Shown one piece after another: positions 18,182 to 26,830 of a DNA stretch of 64,000 nucleotides. Each line of letters opens with the position of its first letter. Positions within the stretch are counted from its first letter, which is position 1. The notes under the pieces were generated by a model. The model did no database searches, was not told where the DNA came from, and was given only the letters and a program-made list of their open reading frames with translations. Made by a program: the position numbers and the translations under genes. Origin of the DNA: Rhodobacteraceae bacterium DSL-40 (GTDB taxonomy: Bacteria > Pseudomonadota > Alphaproteobacteria > Rhodobacterales > Rhodobacteraceae); contig QKPN01000009.1 in assembly GCA_003258405.1 (NCBI GenBank), positions 124,001 to 188,000 on the forward strand, given 5' to 3'.

Positions 18182-19224
18182 GCGGGGTTCGTCAGATCAG
18201 CATCGGCGCAGAAGACGCCGACCAGAGGCTCGACCGCTGGCTCCGGCGGCTGGCGCCGCATGTCACCCAGGCGAGGATCGAACGGATGTGCCGCAAGGGC
18301 GAGATCCGGGTCGATGGCGGCCGGGTGAAGCCCGCGACGCGGCTCGCCGAGGGGCAGGTGGTGCGCGTGCCGCCGCTGCCCGAGACCGAGGCGCCGAAGG
18401 CCGAGGCCCCGCGGCCGAAGATCGCCGAGGCCGATGCCGAGATGATCCGGGCCTGTGTGATCTACCGCGACGACCAGATCCTCGCGCTCAACAAGCCGCC
18501 CGGCCTCGCGGTGCAGGGCGGCTCGGGGCAGACCCGGCATCTCGACATGCTGACCGAGGCGCTGCGCTTCGGGGCCGAGGACAAGCCGCGTCTCGTGCAC
18601 CGGCTCGATCGCGACACCTCGGGCGTCATCCTGCTCGCCCGTTCGGCACGCGCGGCAGCGGGGCTCGCCAAGGCGTTCCAGGCGCGCGAGACGCGCAAGA
18701 TCTACTGGGCCGCGGTGGCGGGCTGCCCCGCGCCGCGCGCCGGTACGATCCGTTACGGCCTGGTGAAGGCGCCGGGCCACGGGCCGGACGGGGCGGGGGA
18801 GAAGATGATCTGCATCCATCCCGACCGCGTCGCCGCGACCGAGGGCGCCAAGCGCGCGACCACCGACTACGCGGTGATCGAGGCGGCGGCGACCCGTGCG
18901 GCCTGGGTCGCGCTGGCCCCCATCACCGGGCGGACGCATCAGCTTCGCGCCCATATGGCCGAGATCGGCCATCCGATCGTGGGCGACGGCAAATACGGCA
19001 CCAACGCGCAGGAAAACACCGGCACCGGCTGGGGGGCGCAGCTCGGCGGATCGGTGAGCCGCAAGCTCCATCTCCATTCGCGCAGCCTCACGCTGCGCCA
19101 TCCGGCGACCGGCAAGCCGCTCCGGATCGCCGCCCCCCTGCCTGACCACATGGCGCGCACCTGGGATCTCTTCGGCTGGGATCCGGCGGAGGCGCCCGAT
19201 GACCCCTTCCGGGAGGACACATGA
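18178..19224 (+). CDS. RluA-family RNA pseudouridine synthase (RluC-like)
   Basis: 348 residues. An N-terminal S4 domain (about residues 10-70, LDRWLRRLAPHVTQARIERM) precedes the catalytic domain with the Asp-bearing motif RLVHRLDRDTSGVILLARS and the later PITGRTHQLRAHMAEIGHP. This matches RluC/RluD enzymes that isomerise uridines in 23S rRNA; the RluC-type assignment is tentative. ATG 18178 overlaps the crcB stop and the gene end overlaps the HAD gene start, making a four-gene run crcB-rlu-HAD-ATP12. Confidence 0.93.
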   Translation: MSGVRQISIGAEDADQRLDRWLRRLAPHVTQARIERMCRKGEIRVDGGRVKPATRLAEGQVVRVPPLPETEAPKAEAPRPKIAEADAEMIRACVIYRDDQILALNKPPGLAVQGGSGQTRHLDMLTEALRFGAEDKPRLVHRLDRDTSGVILLARSARAAAGLAKAFQARETRKIYWAAVAGCPAPRAGTIRYGLVKAPGHGPDGAGEKMICIHPDRVAATEGAKRATTDYAVIEAAATRAAWVALAPITGRTHQLRAHMAEIGHPIVGDGKYGTNAQENTGTGWGAQLGGSVSRKLHLHSRSLTLRHPATGKPLRIAAPLPDHMARTWDLFGWDPAEAPDDPFREDT

Positions 19225-19901
19225 CCACGCCTCGTCTCGTCATCTTCGACATGGACGGCACCATCGTCGACAGCCAGCACGAGATCCTCGATGCCATGAC
19301 GACGGCCTTCACCGCGGGCGGGCATCCGGCCCCGAGCCGGGAGGCCGTGCTCGGGATCGTCGGCCTGTCGCTGCCGCAGGCGATGACGGCGCTCGCGCCG
19401 CATCTGTCCGAGGCCGAAACCCTCGCGCTGGCCGATGGCTACCGCCAGTGCTTCCTTGCTGCCCGCAACGATGCGGGCTCGCACGCCCCGCTCTATCCCG
19501 GCGCGCTCGACGTGATCGAGGCGCTGGCCGCCGATCCCTGGACGCTGCTCGGCATCGCGACCGGCAAGGCGCGCCGCGGGGTCGACCGGTTCTTTACCAT
19601 GCATCCGATCGAGGCGCATTTCGCGACGATCCAGACCGCCGACAACCATCCCTCGAAGCCGCATCCCTCCATGGTGGAAGCGGCGCTGAGCGAGACAGGC
19701 TGCGCGCCCGGCCGGGCCGTCATGGTGGGCGATACCGAGTTTGACATCGTCATGGGCCGCTCGGCGGGGGTTGCGACCATCGGGGTGTCCTGGGGCTACC
19801 ACCCGCGCGCGCGGCTGGTCGCGGCCGGGGCGGATCTGGTGATCGACGATTATGCCGCCCTTCCCGCGGCGCTCCAGATGCTCTGGGACAAGAGCGCATG
19901 A
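19221..19901 (+). CDS. HAD-superfamily hydrolase, phosphoglycolate phosphatase-like
   Basis: 226 residues. Motif I IFDMDGTIVDS gives nucleophile Asp10 and acid/base Asp12. Later motifs are GIATGKARRGV (motif II Thr), the Lys of KPHPSMVEAAL and MVGDTEFDIVMGRSAG (motif IV). The cap insertion between motifs I and II is the subclass I helical cap of Gph/PGP enzymes. The natural substrate may be phosphoglycolate or another small phosphate ester. It overlaps both neighbours by four bases. Confidence 0.88.
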   Translation: MTTPRLVIFDMDGTIVDSQHEILDAMTTAFTAGGHPAPSREAVLGIVGLSLPQAMTALAPHLSEAETLALADGYRQCFLAARNDAGSHAPLYPGALDVIEALAADPWTLLGIATGKARRGVDRFFTMHPIEAHFATIQTADNHPSKPHPSMVEAALSETGCAPGRAVMVGDTEFDIVMGRSAGVATIGVSWGYHPRARLVAAGADLVIDDYAALPAALQMLWDKSA

Positions 19902-20602
19902 TCGGGCGCAAACGGTTCTGGGAGCGCGTTTCCGTCGAGGCGTGCGACGGCGGGTTCGGTGTCGCGCTCGATGGCCGCGTCCTCAAGACGCCGGCCCATG
20001 CGCCGCTCGTGGTGCCGACGGCGGCGTTCGCGCGCGAAATCGTGGCGGAATGGGAGGGGATCGAGAGCGAGATCCGGCCCGACGATCTGCCCTTCACCCG
20101 CACGGCCAACACGGTGATCGACCGCATCGCCGGCACGCCCGGCCCCGTGGTCGAGGCGCTCGCGGCCTATGGCGAGACCGATCTGCTCTGCTACCGGGCG
20201 GAGGGGCCGGATGCGCTCCGGCTCCGGCAGGCGGAGCTCTGGGACCCCTGGCTCGAGTGGTCCGCGCGCGAGATCGGCGCGCCTCTGCTTGCGGTGACCG
20301 GGATCATCCACCACGCTCAGCCCGAGCCGAGCCTTGCGGCGCTGCGCGCGGCGGTGGCGGCGCATGATCCCTTCGCCCTCGCGGCCCTCCATGAGCTCGT
20401 GACGCTCTCGGGCTCGCTCGTGCTCGCGCTGGCGGTGTCGCGCGGTGCGCTCGACGGCGAGAGCGCCTGGGCGCTGTCGCGGCTCGACGAGATCTGGCAG
20501 GCCGAGCAGTGGGGGCACGATCACGAGGCCGAGCAGGCCGCGGCGATCAAATGCGCGGTGTTCCTGCGCGCCGAGGATCAGCTCCGCTTGCTGCGCGTCT
20601 GA
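19898..20602 (+). CDS. ATP12-family F1-ATPase assembly chaperone
   Basis: 234 residues matching the ATP12 family: FWERVSVEACDGGFGVALDGR, LKTPAHAPLVVPT, AEWEG, PFTRTANTVIDRI, ETDLLCYRAEGP and the later WDPWLEWSAREIGAPL. Mitochondrial Atp12 binds F1-alpha during assembly. Alphaproteobacteria retain the homologue, so this is a lineage marker. It is the last gene of the overlapping crcB-rlu-HAD group; a GC-rich hairpin (CTGCCGC/GCGGCAG, 20613-20631) follows. Confidence 0.92.
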   Translation: MIGRKRFWERVSVEACDGGFGVALDGRVLKTPAHAPLVVPTAAFAREIVAEWEGIESEIRPDDLPFTRTANTVIDRIAGTPGPVVEALAAYGETDLLCYRAEGPDALRLRQAELWDPWLEWSAREIGAPLLAVTGIIHHAQPEPSLAALRAAVAAHDPFALAALHELVTLSGSLVLALAVSRGALDGESAWALSRLDEIWQAEQWGHDHEAEQAAAIKCAVFLRAEDQLRLLRV

Positions 20603-20746
20603 CGCGCAGCTTCTGCCGCTTCGGGCGGCAGAGGTGCCGGATCGCGGCCTTCCGCACCGGGCCGCTGGACGCGCGCGCTTGACCTTTCGCGAATTCGGCC
20701 GAAGCTTGCGGTCTGCGGGCCGTTCCGGCCCCGGGGGGACAAGGCG

Positions 20747-21532
20747 ATGCGCGAGCCAGTGCGGGATGCAGGCCGGGAGGAGGCGGCGGTCTCCGACGAG
20801 GTCGCGGTCGAGATCATCGGCATGAACAAGTGGTACGGCCAGTTCCACGTCCTGCGCGACATCGACCTCACGGTCTATCGCGGCGAGCGCATTGTGCTCT
20901 GCGGCCCTTCGGGTTCGGGCAAGTCGACGCTGATCCGTTGCATAAACCGGCTCGAGGAGCATCAGACCGGCCGGATCATCGTCGATGGCACGGAGCTTAC
21001 CGGGGATCTCAAGAACATCGACCGGATCCGCTCGGATGTCGGCATGTGCTTCCAGCACTTCAATCTCTTCCCGCATCTCACGATCCTTCAGAACTGCACG
21101 CTCGCGCCCATCTGGGTCCGCAAGATGCCGCGGCGGGAGGCCGAAGAGCTGGCGATGCATTTCCTGCGCAAGGTGCGGATTCCGGAACAGGCGGGGAAGT
21201 ATCCCGGTCAGCTTTCGGGCGGTCAGCAGCAGCGTGTGGCGATCGCGCGCGCGCTTTGCATGCGGCCGAAGATCATGCTCTTTGACGAGCCGACCTCGGC
21301 GCTCGATCCGGAGATGATCAAGGAGGTGCTCGAGACCATGATCGAGCTCGCGCTCGACGGGATGACCATGCTCTGCGTCACCCACGAGATGGGATTTGCG
21401 CGCAAGGTGGCGCACAGGGTGATCTTCATGGATGGCGGCCAGATCATCGAGCAGGCCCCGCCCGAGACCTTCTTCAACGCCCCCCGCTCCGAACGCACAA
21501 AGCTCTTCCTGGGCCAGATCCTCGCGCATTGA
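20747..21532 (+). CDS. Polar amino-acid ABC transporter ATP-binding protein (BztD/AapP/GlnQ-like)
   Basis: 261 residues. Walker [11 protein letters not shown]-loop [12 protein letters not shown], signature [15 protein letters not shown], Walker [16 protein letters not shown] and switch His in [13 protein letters not shown]. The closest recognisable group is the glutamate/glutamine/aspartate/asparagine importer ATPase (BztD of Rhodobacter, AapP of Rhizobium). Binding-protein and permease genes normally precede it, but here ATP12 precedes and a glycosyltransferase island follows, so the ATPase is an orphan. It must use permeases encoded elsewhere or be a remnant of a split operon. Confidence 0.9.
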   Translation: MREPVRDAGREEAAVSDEVAVEIIGMNKWYGQFHVLRDIDLTVYRGERIVLCGPSGSGKSTLIRCINRLEEHQTGRIIVDGTELTGDLKNIDRIRSDVGMCFQHFNLFPHLTILQNCTLAPIWVRKMPRREAEELAMHFLRKVRIPEQAGKYPGQLSGGQQQRVAIARALCMRPKIMLFDEPTSALDPEMIKEVLETMIELALDGMTMLCVTHEMGFARKVAHRVIFMDGGQIIEQAPPETFFNAPRSERTKLFLGQILAH

Positions 21533-21672
21533 GCGATTGCGGGGCGGAGGCGCCGCAGTTCGACGCGCCGCGGATGTGTGTCGCTTGCTGCCCGAAAGGA
21601 TCGCTCATGCGTCGAGAGCTGGCGGCTCGGTCGTCGGGCCGGCAGGCCTGGCATGCATCGTATCGCGATGAT

Positions 21673-22791
21673 TCACGAAATCAGGGTCTGTCTCGGCATT
21701 TCCCGGTCAATCTCCTGCAGCCGGTCGATGAACTGGCGGTTTGGCAGCGCGTCCACCGGCAGGACGCCTTCCAGCGGATCCATTGCCGTGAACGGACGGC
21801 GGATCGGCGCTCTGCGGCGGAGGACGGGCAGCTTTCGCACCGACTTGCCCAGCTTGCCCTTGCTTCGTCTGAGCAGCATCAGTGCCGTTCTCGATGGCGA
21901 AGACGCGAGGCTGACCTTGAACGAGGTCCAGGCATTCTTCCAGTCGCCGGCCGCGAGGAAGTTGGTCAGTGCGTAGCGATGGGCACTTTCGAGCGCGAGG
22001 CGCTTCAGCTCGTCGCTCACGCGTTCGTCCTTCAGGAACCGCTCCGTGACGCTGATCTGGCCAAGCCCCATGCGGCTGCGGTTGGAGGACATGTTGCCTT
22101 CATAGAAGCGGTAGCCGACAAGGAACTCCGGGACAGCTTCCATGAGATAGCCCTGGCTCAGGATGCGGAGCTGGAAATCTCGATCCTCACAGCCGCCGAC
22201 GCCGTGATCGGCGTATGACGGGTCGAATCCGCCGACTGCCAGGGCAACATCGCGCCGCACCATGACACTGCTGCCATTGCCGACGTGATTGACCACGAGG
22301 TGGCTTCCAAAAATCGCGCCTCGAGCGGGGTCGCAAGGGCCGGAGCCGAAGACGAAGCTCTCGTCATTGATGCCGCGGAAAAATGTGTAGACGGCCGCCC
22401 AGTCGCTTTGATGCCCATGGCGGGCGAGCGCAGCGACCTGCTTTTCGATCTTCGTGGGGTGCCAGAGATCATCCGCATCAAGATAGGCCACATAATGCGC
22501 TGTAGCGCGTTCCGTGCCGATGTTGCGCGCCCTGGCCACGCCGCCGTTCGGCACCGTCACGATTTTCAGTGTGTCAATTTCTTGCGAGAGGCGCTCGAGG
22601 ATGCCACGGGTGCCATCTCTCGAGCCGTCGTTCACGGCTATGATCTCGCGCACCGGGTAGGTCTGGCGGGCGGCGCTAAGAAGGGTTTCCTCGATATAGT
22701 GTTCGGCATTGTAGACTGGAATCACGATCGCCACGGACGGCATTTCGTCAAGCTCACTTTGCACCCTACTGTTCCTTACTCCAGATGCCAT
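21673..22791 (-). CDS. Family 2 glycosyltransferase
   Basis: 372 residues. GT-A fold of family GT2: VAIVIPVYNAEHYIEETLLS at the N-terminus, VNDGSRDGT, the metal-binding DxD as LDADDLWHP, and the acceptor-side GGCEDRDFQLRI. There are no membrane helices, so it acts on the cytoplasmic face. The C-terminal ~80 residues are basic (RRSKGKLGKSVRKLPVLRRR), possibly contacting membrane. Codon use is less GC-biased than in neighbouring genes. It is divergent from a nucleotide-sugar epimerase and an ABC exporter, pointing to surface-glycan synthesis. Confidence 0.92.
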   Translation of the reverse strand: MASGVRNSRVQSELDEMPSVAIVIPVYNAEHYIEETLLSAARQTYPVREIIAVNDGSRDGTRGILERLSQEIDTLKIVTVPNGGVARARNIGTERATAHYVAYLDADDLWHPTKIEKQVAALARHGHQSDWAAVYTFFRGINDESFVFGSGPCDPARGAIFGSHLVVNHVGNGSSVMVRRDVALAVGGFDPSYADHGVGGCEDRDFQLRILSQGYLMEAVPEFLVGYRFYEGNMSSNRSRMGLGQISVTERFLKDERVSDELKRLALESAHRYALTNFLAAGDWKNAWTSFKVSLASSPSRTALMLLRRSKGKLGKSVRKLPVLRRRAPIRRPFTAMDPLEGVLPVDALPNRQFIDRLQEIDREMPRQTLIS

Positions 22792-23007
22792 ATATGTCTC
22801 ATCGCATTTCGTATTGGGTTTTATTGGCGTATTGCGTGTATTGTCGCGGCAGATTTTTGCCTACTTTAGGAACTTTCCCCGGATTTTGATTCGGTGTTCG
22901 GTGTATTCTCCAAAACAAATGGACGACTGTCAGAAAATATGTTCGATGATCAAGTATCGATTCGAATGTTTCTTTGGGGGCCATTATCGTTGGACAGGAG
23001 TGACGGG
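22792..23007. promoter_or_regulatory. AT-rich divergent promoter region of the glycan island
   Basis: This 216-base gap is far more AT-rich than the window as a whole. It holds four spaced TATTG motifs (GTATTG 22811, TTATTG 22821, GTATTG 22829, GTATTG 22838; intervals 10, 8 and 9 bases), close to one per helical turn. AGGAG at 22996-23000 precedes the TTG start of the epimerase at 23008. An open frame runs through the right half but lacks epimerase similarity. Confidence 0.5.
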
Positions 23008-23994
23008 TTGAAGAGGGTACTCATTGCCGGAGGTTGCGGGTTTATTGGATCGCATCTGTGTGATCGCTTGCTCCAACGATCTGATGTCGAACGCCTCGTT
23101 TGTGTAGATTCGCTCTGGACCGGAACAACGGACAATATCGCGCATATCCGGGATGAGCGTTTCAGATACTTTCAGGGAAATGTCGAAGAATTCCAGTCCG
23201 ATATCACCTTTCACGAGATCTACCACCTGGCTTCGCCCGCCTCGCCACCGTGGTACATGAAGGAACCCCGGCGTACCATTTCGGCGAACCTCCTAGGAGC
23301 GCTGCGTCTGCTTGATCTGCTGGAACCGAACGGACGGTTCGGGTTCATGTCGACGTCGGAGGTCTATGGCGATCCGCTGGTTTCGCCGCAACCCGAAAGC
23401 TACCGTGGATCGGTCGACTGCACGGGCCCCCGCTCCTCCTATGACGAGGGCAAGCGTGTGACCGAGTCGCTGCTCTTCGAAACGCGGCGGCTGCATGGCA
23501 TCAATGTTCGAATTGCAAGGCTTTTCAATGTCTACGGGCCGCGGACCCGCGTCGACGACGGTCGGGCTGTTTCGAATTTCGTTTCTCAGGCTCTTTCCGG
23601 CAAACCGCTGACGATCTACGGTGACGGGATGCAGTCTCGGAGCTGGGGATATGTCGATGACATCGTCGAAGGGATTACCCGCTTCTTCTGGCGTGACAGT
23701 TTTGACTATCTCGGTCCGCTCAACATCGGCAACGATCGTGAAATTTCGGTGCTTGATGTTGCGAAATATGTCGCAGAACTCGCCGGCGGCTGCCCGATTG
23801 TGCATGTCGCGCCAACGCCCCATGATCCGACCAATCGGTGCCCGGACCTTACGATCGCGCGGCAGATCCTTCCGGGCTGGGACTGCAAGGTTCCCTATGA
23901 GGAGGGTGTCCGCATGACGTTCGAATGGTTCCGGGATCGGATGGACGCAGAACCAGCAAGACAGGGAATCCGTGTTCCGTTTGCCGGGGAATAA
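23008..23994 (+). CDS. NAD-dependent epimerase/dehydratase, UDP-glucuronate decarboxylase-like
   Basis: 328 residues from TTG 23008, chosen because AGGAG ends seven bases before it and KRVLIAGGCGFIGSHLCD then sits at the N-terminus as in the family. Extended SDR: Gly motif GGCGFIGSH, HLASPASPPWYMKEP (UXS-like), MSTSEVYGDP, catalytic Tyr-x3-Lys in SSYDEGKRVTE, and RLFNVYGPRTRVDDGR. The UXS group decarboxylates UDP-glucuronate to UDP-xylose; related 4,6-dehydratases are alternatives. It overlaps the ABC exporter gene and likely supplies the sugar donor for the island. Confidence 0.85.
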   Translation: MKRVLIAGGCGFIGSHLCDRLLQRSDVERLVCVDSLWTGTTDNIAHIRDERFRYFQGNVEEFQSDITFHEIYHLASPASPPWYMKEPRRTISANLLGALRLLDLLEPNGRFGFMSTSEVYGDPLVSPQPESYRGSVDCTGPRSSYDEGKRVTESLLFETRRLHGINVRIARLFNVYGPRTRVDDGRAVSNFVSQALSGKPLTIYGDGMQSRSWGYVDDIVEGITRFFWRDSFDYLGPLNIGNDREISVLDVAKYVAELAGGCPIVHVAPTPHDPTNRCPDLTIARQILPGWDCKVPYEEGVRMTFEWFRDRMDAEPARQGIRVPFAGE

Positions 23995-25798
23995 GGTCAA
24001 CACATTCAACGACGAACCACAGTCCGACCTGAAGACCATCAGATCGCTTTTGGCGCTGATCTCGGTGGGCAGGGGGTCGGTTGTGGCCATCGTCGTGCTT
24101 GGCCTTCTGTCTTCCTTCTTCGAAGGGTTCGGTCTCTACCTCTTCCTCCCGTTGCTCGAGATCGTGACGGGCGGCAACGAGGCTGGCAGCTTGGCACTGC
24201 CCGGTTTCGTGCGTGCATTTCTGCCGGGAGACGGCGCGGCGCAGGCGGTACCAGTCATCATCCTGCTGGTCCTGCTCAGCATCGTGCTGAAGAATGTCGT
24301 CGCCTATGCCAATGCCGCGCTATTCGCCTGGGTGAACTGTTCTGCGGGCCACGAAGTCCGGACAACGTTCTACCGCAAGATTCTTTCCGCAAGTATCGGC
24401 CATGTCGAGAACGAGACATCCGGCAGGATTGCAAATGCCATGCTTTCGGAGAGCTGGCGGGCCGTCGAGGCCCTCGGCGTGCTCTTTCGGATCGTTGTGC
24501 AGGCCTGCGCGGCCCTCGTTCTTTTCTGCGTTCTCTTTCTGATTTCCTGGCAGGGAACGCTGCTCGTCATTCCTATCAGCCTGGGTATCTTTGCGGCGCT
24601 TCATCTCGTCACCCGGATGAACCGGCGTCTCGGGGCAGAGGCGGTCAAGGCGAACTCTGCCTTTGTTCGGCAATTCTGGGAAACAATGGAGGGTTTGCGA
24701 ACCATCCGCAATTTCGGCGCGGCAGATCAGGAGCAGCGCCGGTTTTCCGCGATTTCCGAACGTACTCGAGACGTTTTCGCGAAACTTCAGCTTGCGGGAA
24801 ACCTCTCTGGTCCTGTTTTCGAAATTCTCGCGGCGGCGGCATTGGCACTCTGGGTTGCCGTGCTGACATCGGTCGGAGCGAACATCGCAAACCTCGCGGT
24901 CTTCATGCTCGTCGTCTACCGGTTGCAGCCGCGGCTGCGCTTCCTTGCTGAATCCCGGGCGTCCCTGATGCAGCTCGGATCGTCGGTGCGGGAAATCGAG
25001 AATGTCGGTGCGGCCTGTCTCGCTTCGTCTATTCCGAGCGGTGCGCGGCACATTGAGGGCCTGAGTGAAGGGATCCGTTTCGAGAATGTGAGCTTCTCAT
25101 ACCCCGGTCGAACCGGTGAGGCGCTCGCCGGCATCGATCTCCTGTTTCGCAAGAACAGTTCCACTGCGCTGGTTGGCCCCTCGGGGGCCGGGAAATCAAC
25201 GCTGATCGGGCTTCTCTGCCGCAACATGGACCCGATCGAAGGGCAGGTCCTCGTCGATGGCGTCGATCTGCGCGAGCTGGTGTCGGGAGACTGGCGCGCC
25301 CTGATCGGCATCGTGCCGCAGGAGGTACATCTTTTCAGTACCAGCATCGCGGAGAACATTGCCTACGGGATGCCGCAGGTCGTTGATGCCGAGGTCCGAG
25401 CGGCGGCGAAGCTTGCGCATTGTCATGACTTCATTTCGCTTTTGCCACAGGGCTACGAGACCGAGGTGGGCGACAAGGGCATCCGGCTTTCCGGTGGCCA
25501 GCGTCAGCGCATCGCGCTTGCACGGGCGCTGATCCGCAGGCCGGCTCTGCTCATCCTCGATGAGGCGACAAACGCGCTCGACAGCGAGTCGGAGGCCGCG
25601 ATCCAGAAAGCGCTGCGAGATGTGGCGGCGCACGTCACGATGGTCACGATTGCGCATCGCCTGTCGACGATCCATTCGGCGGATAATATCGTCGTGCTCG
25701 CCGGAGGACGGGTGGTCGAGCAGGGCAATCTGCAGACGCTTCGCAACCTCGACGGCCATTTCGCCGCGATGGAAGACCTGCAGCTTTCGCATATCTGA
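23972..25798 (+). CDS. ABC exporter, fused membrane and ATPase domains (MsbA/glycan flippase-like)
   Basis: Up to 608 residues; start uncertain between GTG 23972 and TTG 23981. The N-terminal membrane domain (about residues 20-330) shows six hydrophobic segments. The ATPase domain has Walker A GPSGAGKST, signature LSGGQRQRIALARAL, Walker B ALLILDEATNALDSESE and switch VTIAHRLSTI. This homodimeric exporter layout is shared by MsbA, PglK-type oligosaccharide flippases and peptide exporters. With a GT2 enzyme and nucleotide-sugar gene beside it, flipping of a lipid-linked glycan is the best guess. Confidence 0.9.
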   Translation: MFRLPGNKVNTFNDEPQSDLKTIRSLLALISVGRGSVVAIVVLGLLSSFFEGFGLYLFLPLLEIVTGGNEAGSLALPGFVRAFLPGDGAAQAVPVIILLVLLSIVLKNVVAYANAALFAWVNCSAGHEVRTTFYRKILSASIGHVENETSGRIANAMLSESWRAVEALGVLFRIVVQACAALVLFCVLFLISWQGTLLVIPISLGIFAALHLVTRMNRRLGAEAVKANSAFVRQFWETMEGLRTIRNFGAADQEQRRFSAISERTRDVFAKLQLAGNLSGPVFEILAAAALALWVAVLTSVGANIANLAVFMLVVYRLQPRLRFLAESRASLMQLGSSVREIENVGAACLASSIPSGARHIEGLSEGIRFENVSFSYPGRTGEALAGIDLLFRKNSSTALVGPSGAGKSTLIGLLCRNMDPIEGQVLVDGVDLRELVSGDWRALIGIVPQEVHLFSTSIAENIAYGMPQVVDAEVRAAAKLAHCHDFISLLPQGYETEVGDKGIRLSGGQRQRIALARALIRRPALLILDEATNALDSESEAAIQKALRDVAAHVTMVTIAHRLSTIHSADNIVVLAGGRVVEQGNLQTLRNLDGHFAAMEDLQLSHI

Positions 25799-25865
25799 CG
25801 CGAGATTTCGGGCGCGTGAGCTTTTTCCGACACAATCCCGCAGAACCGCTCCAGCGGGTCAGCCT

Positions 25866-26786
25866 CTACCCCTGCGGCGTCAGGACGCGGCGGGCGCCGC
25901 GTTGGAGGCCGAGTTGGCGTTCGCGCCAGATGATGAAGAGGCCTGCGGCGACGATGAGCGCGGCGCCGGTGAGCATGGCGCCGGTCGGCACTTCTCCGAA
26001 GATGAGATAGCCGAAGGTGAGCGCGAAGATCATCGAAACATAGTCGAAGGGCGCGACCACGCTGGTCGGCGCGTGACGGTAGCTCTGGGTGAGCAGGATC
26101 TGCCCGAGCCCGCCGAAGATGCCCGCGCCGAGGAGGAGGGCCGCCTCGAGCGGGGTCGGTACCACCCAGCCGAATGGGAGGGTGAGGAGCGCAAGCAGGC
26201 TTGCGGTCAGCTGGAAATAGAAGACGATCGCGCCGGTCTTCTCGGTGCCCACAAGTTTGCGGACGAAGACCTGGGCGAGCGCCGTGAGCATGGCCCCCGA
26301 GAGTGCCGCGAAGGCGCCGACGGTCTCGAGCTTCGAAGCGGAGGCAAAACTCAGCATGGTAAGGCGCGGTGCAAGCACGATCACCACGCCGATGAGCCCG
26401 ACAAACACCGCCGTGAGCCGGAAGATCCGCACCTCCTCGCCCAGAAACATCGCGGCGAAGATGACGGTGAGCAGCGGCGCGGCATAGCCGAGGGTCGTTG
26501 CCTCGGGCAGAGGCAGCAGGCCGAGCGCCATGAAGTTGAAGGCCATCGCCGCGGTGCCGACGAGGCCGCGCCAGACATGGCCCATGGGATAGCGGGTGGT
26601 GAGCCCTTCACGCAGCGTGCCGGTCGTGGCCAGCCAGCCCAGGATCAGCGGCAGCGCGATGAAGGCCCGGAAGAAGACGGTCTCGCCGGGCGGCACATGG
26701 GGCGCAACGGCCTTCACGCAGATCGCCATCAGGGAGAAGGCGAGGACGGAGAGGATCTTGAGCGTGATGCCGCGGAGCGGTGTCAT
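25866..26786 (-). CDS. EamA/DMT-family transporter
   Basis: 306 residues from ATG 26786. Ten predicted helices in two EamA repeats, with MAICVKAVAP in the first and YRHAPTSVVAPFDYVSMIFAL in the second, the latter typical of the drug/metabolite transporter superfamily. Substrate unknown. It lies 44 bases downstream of the DUF2254 gene on the same strand and may be the last gene of the aminotransferase operon. Confidence 0.9.
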   Translation of the reverse strand: MTPLRGITLKILSVLAFSLMAICVKAVAPHVPPGETVFFRAFIALPLILGWLATTGTLREGLTTRYPMGHVWRGLVGTAAMAFNFMALGLLPLPEATTLGYAAPLLTVIFAAMFLGEEVRIFRLTAVFVGLIGVVIVLAPRLTMLSFASASKLETVGAFAALSGAMLTALAQVFVRKLVGTEKTGAIVFYFQLTASLLALLTLPFGWVVPTPLEAALLLGAGIFGGLGQILLTQSYRHAPTSVVAPFDYVSMIFALTFGYLIFGEVPTGAMLTGAALIVAAGLFIIWRERQLGLQRGARRVLTPQG

Positions 26787-26830
26787 GGCAGTCTGTCCGG
26801 GGGGAGGGGGGTGGCTGTGGCCGCGCGGTA

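Noticed and set aside
21529-22218. Plus-strand open frame overlapping the GT2 gene
   Set aside because: Runs antisense through the clear GT2 motifs and has no recognisable domain.
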